From the NCBI GenBank assembly GCA_038200435.1, contig JBBPXY010000089.1, positions 1-44,173 on the forward strand: a stretch of 44,173 bases of DNA, written 5' to 3'. Source of the DNA: JBBPXY01 sp038200435. Lineage in GTDB: Bacteria > Actinomycetota > Thermoleophilia > Solirubrobacterales > Solirubrobacteraceae. The translations under genes and the position numbers were made by a program. The notes under the pieces are model-generated. The model saw only the letters and a list, made by a program, of their open reading frames with translations. It ran no database searches and was not told where the DNA came from. Below are positions 15,208 to 21,311 of the stretch, in pieces (within the stretch, counting starts at the first letter, position 1; each line of letters opens with the position of its first letter).

Positions 15208-15462
15208 CTACTCCTTGGGAGGACTGGATACGCGGCCGGCCAGGATGTCGGTGAGCTTCTGCACGTCGGAGCCCGAGATGACCTCTTCGCCGCCCTCGTG
15301 CTTCTTGCGCAGCCGGTTGACGAGCTCCGCGCGCAAGATGTCGATCTTGCCGTGCATGAGCCGGCGCTGGTAGGAGACTTCCGTCTCTTCTTCGGTCAGC
15401 TGCTGGATCAGGTCCTTGAGCTCCTGGTCCGTCAGCGAGCCGAGGTCGGGGAAGGTGTCCAT
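15208..15462 (-). CDS. RsiG-like anti-sigma protein with one c-di-GMP motif
   Basis: 84 aa, mostly two helices: LTDQELKDLIQQLTEEE and VSYQRRLMHGKIDILRAELV. Residues Glu26, Ser30, Arg33, His37 and Asp41 fit the RsiG c-di-GMP-binding spacing E-x3-S-x2-R-x3-(Q/H)-x3-D. Streptomyces RsiG holds two copies in a longer protein and sequesters WhiG when c-di-GMP is bound. Early-branching actinobacteria have one-motif forms that dimerise. AGGAG lies 12 nt before the ATG. It is 9 bp upstream of the FHA gene. The partner sigma factor is not in this window. Confidence 0.78.
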   Translation of the reverse strand: MDTFPDLGSLTDQELKDLIQQLTEEETEVSYQRRLMHGKIDILRAELVNRLRKKHEGGEEVISGSDVQKLTDILAGRVSSPPKE

Positions 15463-15531
15463 GCGGGAGTGGTCTCCTAGCGATGCGGGAAAGGACGAAC
15501 CAGCGAGTATACGGGCCTCGAGCCCGATCTA

Positions 15532-16230
15532 TCAAGCTCTACTTGAGGGTGCGGAGCTTGAGCTCTTGGCGTTCAGCTGCCGCCTGGCGTCGCGCGCGTA
15601 CATCGCGGTGGCGATGAGCGCGAGGGCCAGGCCGACGTAGAGGCAGATCTTGCCGACCGTCAGCAAGCCGACCATCGACCAGAACGGCGCCCCCATCGCG
15701 GGAGCGACCCCGAGCCGTCCTGGCCAGTTGATCTTCAGCTCCACTCCGCGCTTCTGGGCGTAGCGCCCGGCGACGAGCATGAACAGCTCGCGCGCGATCA
15801 GCACGGCGATGGCCCAGCGGGGCAGCAGCTCGAACTTCCAGGCGACCACCATGCCACTGACCACGAGGAGACGGTCGGTGACCGGATCCATGAGGGTTCC
15901 GAGGCGGGAGTACTGGCCCGTGACACGCGCCGCGATACCGTCGGCGTAGTCGCTCCAGCCGATCACCGCGAAGAGGGTCGCGGCGAGCGCGTCGCGGCCG
16001 TCGTGGGTCGAGAACGCGACGATGAGGAACACCGGGATCAGCGCGAGCCGGACGAAGCCGATCGCGTTGGGGATGGTCCACGGGTTGAGTGGCTGGCCGG
16101 AGAGGGTCTCGGGCGGCGGCGGACCGGAGCGGTCGAGCCCGAGCAGACGCCGCGTCGTCAGCCGGGCGCGGTCGACGCGCTCGCGCCGGGCGTCGGCCCT
16201 TTCCGTGGCCTTCAGGGAAGCGTTTTCCAC
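15532..16230 (-). CDS. CDP-alcohol phosphatidyltransferase (PgsA-like)
   Basis: 232 aa from a GTG at 16230 that overlaps the proS end by 19 nt; the frame is open further upstream, but only inside proS. The complete family signature D-x2-DG-x2-AR-x8-G-x3-D-x3-D is present (DYADGIAARV ... GTLMDPVTD). Several hydrophobic segments span about residues 50-215 (FVRLALIPVFLIVAF, WAIAVLIARELFMLV, ICLYVGLALALIATAM). The enzyme swaps CMP of CDP-diacylglycerol for an alcohol such as glycerol-3-phosphate at the inner membrane. The acceptor (PgsA, cardiolipin or PIP synthase) is not certain. Downstream of proS in the same direction. Confidence 0.9.
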   Translation of the reverse strand: MENASLKATERADARRERVDRARLTTRRLLGLDRSGPPPPETLSGQPLNPWTIPNAIGFVRLALIPVFLIVAFSTHDGRDALAATLFAVIGWSDYADGIAARVTGQYSRLGTLMDPVTDRLLVVSGMVVAWKFELLPRWAIAVLIARELFMLVAGRYAQKRGVELKINWPGRLGVAPAMGAPFWSMVGLLTVGKICLYVGLALALIATAMYARDARRQLNAKSSSSAPSSRA

Positions 16231-17894
16231 AGCTCGGCCACCGCCCCGGCCGCTCCTTCGAGAGGCACGGTGCGGGCCTCGAGCCCGCGTCGCACCTGCA
16301 CTTCGACCTCGCCACCGGAGAGTGTGCGCCTCCCTACCGTCACGCGCAGCGGGCAACCAAGCAGCTCGGCGTCGGCGAACTTCTCCCCCGGGCCTGCGTC
16401 GCGATCGTCGTAGAGCACGTCGAGACCGGCTTCCCCCAGCTCCTTGTAGAGCTTCTCGGCAAGCTCGCGCTCTTCGCTGCCCGCCTTTCCGAGCCCGACC
16501 AGCTCGAGGTCGTAGGGCGCGATCGCGCGCGGCCACGAGATGCCGTTCTCGTCGGCGAACTGCTCAACGGCAGCGGCGACCACCCGTGCCGGGCCCAGTC
16601 CGTAGGAGCCCATGACGACCGGGCGGGACTTGCCCTCGGCGTCGAGGTAGCTCGCGCCGAGCGGCTCCGAGTAGCGAGTGCCCAGCTTGAAGATGTTGCC
16701 GATCTCGATCGCCTTCTCGATGCGCAGCTCGACTCCGTCGACGGTGTCCCCCGCCTCCACCCGGCGCACGTCGCCGCGCTCACACTCGAAGTCGCGGCCG
16801 GGCTGGACGCCGCGCAGGTGCTCATCGGGACGGCCAGCGCCCGTCACGTAGCCGCCCGGACCGACTCCGTCGTCGAGCAGGATCGGGACCTCCGCGCCGA
16901 CCGGACCGAGAAAGCCGGTCGGGCCGACCGAGGCCGGTATCTCCTCGGGCCGTACCGGTCGGACGTCAGCCCCGAGGTGGTTGCGGAGCTTGATCTCGTT
17001 GACACGGTGGTCGCCGCGGACGAGCACGAGCACCACGCCGCGTCCCTCAACCGTCACCGGGTAGGCCTTGAGCAGCGCTCCGGGGGCGACTCCGAGCTCG
17101 CGCGACACGTCGGTGACCGTCGTCAGGCCCGGGGTCGAAACCGTCTCCGGCCGGTCGAGCGCAGGAGGCAGATCGACCGGCGCGGGATCGGCGCTTGCCA
17201 CCTCGACGTTGGCTGCGTAGCCGGGGGCAAGAGCGACCTCGTCTTCGCCCGCGGCGCAGGGAGCCATGTACTCGTCGGCGTCGGTGCCGCCCATCATCCC
17301 GACGTCGGACTTCACCCGGTAGAACTCGATGCCGCAGCGGTCGAGCATGCGGTCGTAGGCCTCGATATGCCGGGCGTAGCTGGCGTCGAGGCCGTCCACG
17401 TCGACGTCGAACGAGTAGGAGTCCTTCATGATGAACTCGCGCGTGCGCAGCACGCCGGCGCGCGGCCGCGGCTCATCGCGCTCCTTCACCTGGAAGTGGT
17501 AGAGCGAGAGCGGCAGGTCGCGGTAAGAGCGCACGAGCTGCGCGACGTGGGAGGTGACGATCTCCTCATGCGTCATGGCCAGCACCATGTCGGCGCCCTT
17601 GCGATCGGAGAGCTTGAACATCTCCTCGATCGCGTAGCGGCCGGTCTTGCGCCAGGGCTCGGCCGGCAAGAGGACGGGCATCAGCAGCTCCTGTGCGCCG
17701 ATCGCGTCCATCTCCTCCCGAACGATCTGAGTCACCTTCTGGTGCACACGCCATCCGGCCGGCAGCCACGACCAGAGCCCGGCGCCGACCTGGCGGATCA
17801 GCCCCGCGCGGACCATCAGCTTGTGGGAGAGCGCCTCGGCGTCGGAAGGGGGCTCCTTCTCGGTCGGCAGAAGCAGCTGGGAGAGGCGCGTCAC
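16212..17894 (-). CDS. proS: Prolyl-tRNA synthetase, bacterial type with editing domain
   Basis: 560 aa, GTG start. Class II catalytic motifs are present: motif 2 region VLRTREFIMKDSYSFD and motif 3 region VVMGSYGLGPARVVAA, with TDADEYMAPCAAGEDEVA before the insertion. A YbaK-type editing domain (about 255-390, LLKAYPVTVEG, GPTGFLGPVG) removes mischarged Ala-tRNA. The anticodon-binding domain is at the C-terminus (APYDLELVGLG). A TAGGCT box 9 nt before the GTG suggests a leaderless message. It is divergent from the ferritin-like gene. Confidence 0.97.
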   Translation of the reverse strand: MTRLSQLLLPTEKEPPSDAEALSHKLMVRAGLIRQVGAGLWSWLPAGWRVHQKVTQIVREEMDAIGAQELLMPVLLPAEPWRKTGRYAIEEMFKLSDRKGADMVLAMTHEEIVTSHVAQLVRSYRDLPLSLYHFQVKERDEPRPRAGVLRTREFIMKDSYSFDVDVDGLDASYARHIEAYDRMLDRCGIEFYRVKSDVGMMGGTDADEYMAPCAAGEDEVALAPGYAANVEVASADPAPVDLPPALDRPETVSTPGLTTVTDVSRELGVAPGALLKAYPVTVEGRGVVLVLVRGDHRVNEIKLRNHLGADVRPVRPEEIPASVGPTGFLGPVGAEVPILLDDGVGPGGYVTGAGRPDEHLRGVQPGRDFECERGDVRRVEAGDTVDGVELRIEKAIEIGNIFKLGTRYSEPLGASYLDAEGKSRPVVMGSYGLGPARVVAAAVEQFADENGISWPRAIAPYDLELVGLGKAGSEERELAEKLYKELGEAGLDVLYDDRDAGPGEKFADAELLGCPLRVTVGRRTLSGGEVEVQVRRGLEARTVPLEGAAGAVAELWKTLP

Positions 17895-17903
17895 GGGCTG
17901 AGA

Positions 17904-17909
17904 AGCCTA
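17904..17909 (-). promoter_or_regulatory. Putative -10 box (TAGGCT) of proS
   Basis: On the minus strand TAGGCT lies 9 nt before the proS GTG, and no Shine-Dalgarno is present between them. It matches the TAnnnT pattern seen before other operon-first genes in this window. Confidence 0.4.
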
Positions 17910-18035
17910 GATGAACGCTGACGAGCGCCAACGCGCCCGCCTTCTTCGGATGGGCGTCCGCAGCGCCCGTGGCCGACGTACTCCCGCCCAGGGAGTCAAA
18001 CCATCACCCGCCAACGCGGGTAGGAGAGGACCTAC

Positions 18036-18848
18036 ATGCAAGATCCACTCGATCTCGTCTATCAGTCGATCGACGAAGAGCACGCCGACAAGTCGGCCTC
18101 GACGCGCCGGCAGATCGTCGGCGGTGCCGCTGCTGCACTCGGCGGAATGGGGCTTCTCGGCTTCACCGACGTCGCCGAAGCCAAGCGCAAGCACAAGCAC
18201 AAGCACACGAAGTTGGAGAACCCGCAGACGATCCTCAACGTCGCGGCCACCGCAGAGGTACTCGCGACGATCGTCAACACGATCGGGTCTCAGCAGAACT
18301 TCTTCGGCGGTGACGCCGTCACGCTGCGCAACATCAAGGCGGCCGCCCGCGAGGAGCTCGTCCACTACGACGTGCTGCGCAGCATCGGCGGCAAGCCCCT
18401 GACCAAGAAGATCTGGGTGCCTGACGCCGTCTTCTCGAGCAAGACGAACCTGCTCTCGACCCTCGAGGTCGGCGATCAGATCTTCGTCAACGCCTACCTG
18501 CTCGGTACGACGACGTTCGCCGGGCTCGGCAGCAGCAAGTACGCTCGCATCACCGCTGAGTTCATGGGCGTCGAGGCGGTGCACCGTGCGCTGGCGCGGC
18601 AGTCGCTCGGCAAGCTCGGCAACGACCGGGTGTTCATGCGCTACTCGCAGCGCGAGATGGCGCCTGACGCCCCGAACGAGGGCCAGGTCGGGTTCACGAA
18701 GATCCTGCGCGCCGTCGCGCAGCTCGAGGCCGCCGGATTCGGCTTCGGCAAGGAAGGATCCGGCACCCCGGGCCAGTTCTACGAGTTCGACACGGTCAAG
18801 CAGAGCACGCCGACCGACCCGGACCTGAACACCTACAAGCCCAACTAG
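18036..18848 (+). CDS. Ferritin-like domain protein with Tat-type signal
   Basis: 270 aa, with AGGAGAGGA before the ATG. A twin-arginine type leader lies at residues 21-49 (STRRQIVGGAAAALGGMGLL, then VAEA). Immediately after the predicted cleavage site is a Lys/His alternation, KRKHKHKHTK (50-59), which could bind metal. The rest is helical like Ferritin_2 (DUF4439-type) domains: ILNVAATAEVLATIVNTIG, AAAREELVHYDVLRSIGG, ITAEFMGVEAVHRALAR. Several Glu/His could form a di-iron or non-catalytic site. Function unknown. It is followed by sodA, suggesting an extracytoplasmic oxidative-stress or metal role. Confidence 0.85.
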   Translation: MQDPLDLVYQSIDEEHADKSASTRRQIVGGAAAALGGMGLLGFTDVAEAKRKHKHKHTKLENPQTILNVAATAEVLATIVNTIGSQQNFFGGDAVTLRNIKAAAREELVHYDVLRSIGGKPLTKKIWVPDAVFSSKTNLLSTLEVGDQIFVNAYLLGTTTFAGLGSSKYARITAEFMGVEAVHRALARQSLGKLGNDRVFMRYSQREMAPDAPNEGQVGFTKILRAVAQLEAAGFGFGKEGSGTPGQFYEFDTVKQSTPTDPDLNTYKPN

Positions 18849-18860
18849 CCGTCTCTCTCG

Positions 18861-18892
18861 CCCGGGCTCGCGGCGCTTTGCCGCGGGCCCGG
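18861..18892 (+). terminator. GC-rich hairpin between the ferritin-like gene and sodA
   Basis: The arms CCGGGC-T-CGCGGC and GCCGCG-GGCCCGG flank a short GCTTT loop, 13 bp past the stop. It is strong but lacks a following T-run. It may terminate or attenuate transcription into sodA. Confidence 0.6.
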
Positions 18893-18952
18893 TGCGACCC
18901 GGCACCAAGGGTCTGGTAGAACCGGGGCAACCGCTTCAGTCAAGGAGAACGT

Positions 18953-19561
18953 ATGCCCTTCGAAGTTCCTGCCCTGCCCTATGACTACGCCGCCCTCGAG
19001 CCTCACATCGACGAGGCCACCATGCGCGTGCATCACGACAAGCACCACCAGGCCTACGTGGACAAGGCGAACGGTGCCCTCGAGGGCACTCAGCACGCCG
19101 GCGCCCCTGTCGAGGATGTCCTGCGTTCGCTCGACTCGCTGCCCGAGGACAAGCGCGGCCCCGTGCGCAACAACGCCGGGGGCCACTACAACCACTCCCT
19201 CTTCTGGGAGTCGATGAGCCCCGACGGCGGCGGCGAGCCCGAAGGTCCCCTGAAGGAGGCCATCGAGAGCGAGTTCGGCTCCTTCGACGACTTCAAGACG
19301 AAGGTCAAGGAGACCGGCGTCGGGCAGTTCGGCTCAGGCTGGGCCTGGCTCGTCCACGACGGGTCGAAGCTCGCGGTTGTCGGCACGCCCAACCAGGACA
19401 ACCCGATCTCGAACGGGCAGACGCCGCTGCTGGGCATCGACGTCTGGGAGCATGCCTACTACCTGAAGTACCAGAACAAGCGCCCCGACTACATCGACGC
19501 GTGGTGGAACACCGTCAACTGGGCGAAGGTCGCCGAGCGCTACTCGGCGGTCAGCGGGTAG
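18953..19561 (+). CDS. sodA: Superoxide dismutase, Fe/Mn family
   Basis: 202 aa, AAGGAGAA Shine-Dalgarno. Metal ligands are His27 (VHHDKHH), His81 (GGHYNHSLFW), Asp163 and His167 (DVWEHAYYLKYQ). The FGSGWAWLV and GTPNQDNPI blocks are typical; the sequence leans to the Mn form, but metal choice cannot be fixed from sequence. It dismutates superoxide to peroxide and oxygen. No signal peptide, so it is probably cytoplasmic. Its 3' end faces ispG, with a palindromic 52-bp element between. Confidence 0.97.
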   Translation: MPFEVPALPYDYAALEPHIDEATMRVHHDKHHQAYVDKANGALEGTQHAGAPVEDVLRSLDSLPEDKRGPVRNNAGGHYNHSLFWESMSPDGGGEPEGPLKEAIESEFGSFDDFKTKVKETGVGQFGSGWAWLVHDGSKLAVVGTPNQDNPISNGQTPLLGIDVWEHAYYLKYQNKRPDYIDAWWNTVNWAKVAERYSAVSG

Positions 19562-19582
19562 CGGACCAGCAGCTCGCCGGAA

Positions 19583-19634
19583 CCGCGAACGTTCAGGCAC
19601 CGGTGCTGGGGCCACGGTAGATGAACGTTCGCGG
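19583..19634. repeat. 52-bp palindromic element, copy 1
   Basis: Exact 13-bp arms CCGCGAACGTTCA (19583-19595) and TGAACGTTCGCGG (19622-19634) flank a 26-bp loop containing GCACCGGTG and CACGGTA. A second copy with the same arm and loop lengths lies at 32791-32842. It sits between the convergent ends of sodA and ispG and could act as a bidirectional terminator. Confidence 0.85.
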
Positions 19635-19694
19635 CGGCGCCGCCCGCAACCTCAGCGGCCTCACCACTCGAGCGGGTTGCCCACTTGCTCGCCG

Positions 19695-20921
19695 CTAGGC
19701 GCGGCTGAACCGGCGGCCGGCGGTGGGCGAGGATTCCTCTCGCTCGGCGGCGGCCGCCTCCATCTTGGCCAGGCGCTCAGGTGTCAGCTCGCCCTCGTTC
19801 TCGGCCTCGATCTGCGCGAGCCACTCGGCGCCCTCGGCGGCCTCGACGTCGTTCACGTCGATCTTCTTCGACGAGGCGTACTTGTCGATCTCGACGAAGA
19901 GCTCGTCGACGAGCTGCTCCTGCGGCACCTTCCGCAGCGCCTTGCCGCGCGAGAAGATGAGGCCCTCGTTCTTGGCGCCGGTGATGCCGAAGTCGGCGTG
20001 GGAGGCCTCGCCGATGCCGTTGACCGCACAGCCGAGCACGGCGACCTCGATCGCGTCGGGGTAGGCCTCGAGCCGCTTCTCGATATCGGTGACGACGGTG
20101 TCCATGTCGAACTGCAGGCGGCCGCACGTCGGGCAGGCGATCAGCACCGGGCCGCGCTCGCGGAGCTTCAGGGCCTTGAGGATCTCCCAGGCGACCTTGA
20201 CCTCCTCCTCCGCGTGAAAGGTGGAGAGTGAGATGCGGATGGTGTCGCCGACGCCGTCGGCGAGCAGCGTGCCAAGGCCGACGGCCGACTTGAGCGAGCC
20301 CGACCACTTGGTCCCCGCCTCGGTGATGCCGAGGTGCAGCGGGTAGGGGATCCGCTCGGCGAGCAGGCGGTTCGAGGCGATTGTGTTCGGGACGTTCGTC
20401 GACTTGATGGAGACCTTGAAGTCGGTGAAGCGCAGGCTTTCCATCAACTCGACGAACTCGGTGGCCGCGGTGACCAGGGCTTCGACGGGGTTCTCGCGCT
20501 CGAGCTCGTGCAGGTGCTTGGGCAGCGACCCTGAGTTGACGCCGAGGCGCATCGGCGGGCCGAACTCGGGGGGGGTGGGGGCGGCCTCGGCCACGGTGGC
20601 GGGGCCGCCGATGTTGCCGGGGTTGAGCCGGATGCAGTGTGCGCCGGCCTCGATCGACTTGAGCGCCAGCGTGTGGTTGAAGTGGATGTCGGCGATGATC
20701 GGGATCGGCGACTCCTTGACGATCACCTTGAGCGCATCGACATCCTTCTCGCGCGGGACGGCGACGCGGACGATGTCGGCGCCCGCATCGGCCACGCGGC
20801 GGATCTGGTCCATCGTGGCCGTGAGATTGGCCGTCTCGGTCTTGGTCATCGTCTGCACGGCGACGGGCGCGCCACCCCCGATGGGGACGCCGCCGACGTG
20901 GATCTGACGCTTGGAGGGCAC
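19695..20921 (-). CDS. ispG: 4-hydroxy-3-methylbut-2-enyl diphosphate synthase (IspG/GcpE)
   Basis: 408 aa from the GTG at 20921 (PSKRQIHVGGVPIGGGAPVA); the frame is open to 21146, but that stretch is repeat-rich intergenic DNA. The TIM-barrel part has VQTMTKTETANL and IADIHFNHTLAL. The iron-sulfur part has CPTCGRLQFD and VLGCAVNGIGEASHADFG, giving the three Cys and the Glu of the 4Fe-4S cluster. It catalyses the penultimate MEP-pathway step, and dxr lies nearby. A TACACT box ends 6 nt before the GTG, suggesting a leaderless message. The C-terminus carries an extra Glu/Ala-rich tail of about 35 residues. Confidence 0.96.
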   Translation of the reverse strand: MPSKRQIHVGGVPIGGGAPVAVQTMTKTETANLTATMDQIRRVADAGADIVRVAVPREKDVDALKVIVKESPIPIIADIHFNHTLALKSIEAGAHCIRLNPGNIGGPATVAEAAPTPPEFGPPMRLGVNSGSLPKHLHELERENPVEALVTAATEFVELMESLRFTDFKVSIKSTNVPNTIASNRLLAERIPYPLHLGITEAGTKWSGSLKSAVGLGTLLADGVGDTIRISLSTFHAEEEVKVAWEILKALKLRERGPVLIACPTCGRLQFDMDTVVTDIEKRLEAYPDAIEVAVLGCAVNGIGEASHADFGITGAKNEGLIFSRGKALRKVPQEQLVDELFVEIDKYASSKKIDVNDVEAAEGAEWLAQIEAENEGELTPERLAKMEAAAAEREESSPTAGRRFSRA

Positions 20922-20927
20922 GGGTTC

Positions 20928-20933
20928 AGTGTA
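20928..20933 (-). promoter_or_regulatory. Putative -10 box (TACACT) of ispG
   Basis: TACACT on the minus strand lies 6 nt before the GTG at 20921. The upstream bases (CTCCTCC) are anti-Shine-Dalgarno in sense, so a leadered start is unlikely. Confidence 0.5.
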
Positions 20934-20995
20934 GGAGGAGACGATGTTTCGGCCTGGCCGGCAAACAGCGTCTGGGAAGGGGAACGCTGGCAGAC

Positions 20996-21244
20996 CTGTC
21001 CACGGATCACTCATCCGGGCCGCCGTGGACAGATGTGCTCGCTCACCGGGCAGAACTGCCCACCCGGCCGACGGACGGGTGCCTGTGGACAGTTCAGCTC
21101 GCTCCGAACCGCTCCTTCCCGGATCTGGGGAAGGAAGCGTCCTCAACTGTCCACGAGCGCCTGCTCACCGCCTCCATGGACAGATGGAGACGCTATGCGG
21201 CCTCAACTGTCCACGAGCGCCCGCGCGCCGCCCGCTGTGGACAG
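20996..21244. repeat. Array of four CTGTCCAC-N21/22-GTGGACAG hairpin units
   Basis: The units are 20996-21032, 21056-21092 (left arm CTGCCCAC), 21147-21183 (right arm ATGGACAG) and 21207-21244 (loop 22). Arms start 29-30 bp apart in every unit, while loop sequences differ. TCTGGGGAAGG-like blocks precede units 1 and 3, and CCTCAA precedes units 3 and 4. The array fills most of the 390-bp spacer between the end of the acyl-CoA synthetase gene and the start of ispG; no gene is seen there. TGTCCAC also matches the core of the actinobacterial DnaA box (TTGTCCACA). Confidence 0.8.
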
Positions 21245-21311
21245 AAGAGGACGCTCCGACCCGCTCCACTCCTGGATCCCCGAGCACAGCGGCGATCAGG
21301 ACGACAAGACC

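Noticed and set aside
16089..17921. 610-codon plus-strand frame opposite proS
   Set aside because: A mirror of high-GC codon use in proS; composition is His/Arg/Val-rich with no domain, and proS is certain.
17895..18035. T-box or other riboswitch in the proS/ferritin divergent region
   Set aside because: Only a 6-bp ACCCGC/GCGGGT stem before the ferritin Shine-Dalgarno is seen; no T-box sequence, and proS appears leaderless.
19621..19698. Short 25-codon frame starting in the 52-bp palindrome
   Set aside because: ATG lies in the repeat arm, no Shine-Dalgarno, and it overlaps the ispG end.
20996..21244. Possible CRISPR array
   Set aside because: The repeated part is only 8-14 bp with inverted arms, there is no constant 23-40 bp direct repeat with unique spacers, and no cas gene is near.
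20996..21244. Replication origin
   Set aside because: TGTCCAC cores resemble DnaA boxes, but most lack the full TTGTCCACA, there is no AT-rich unwinding region, and dnaA/dnaN are not adjacent.
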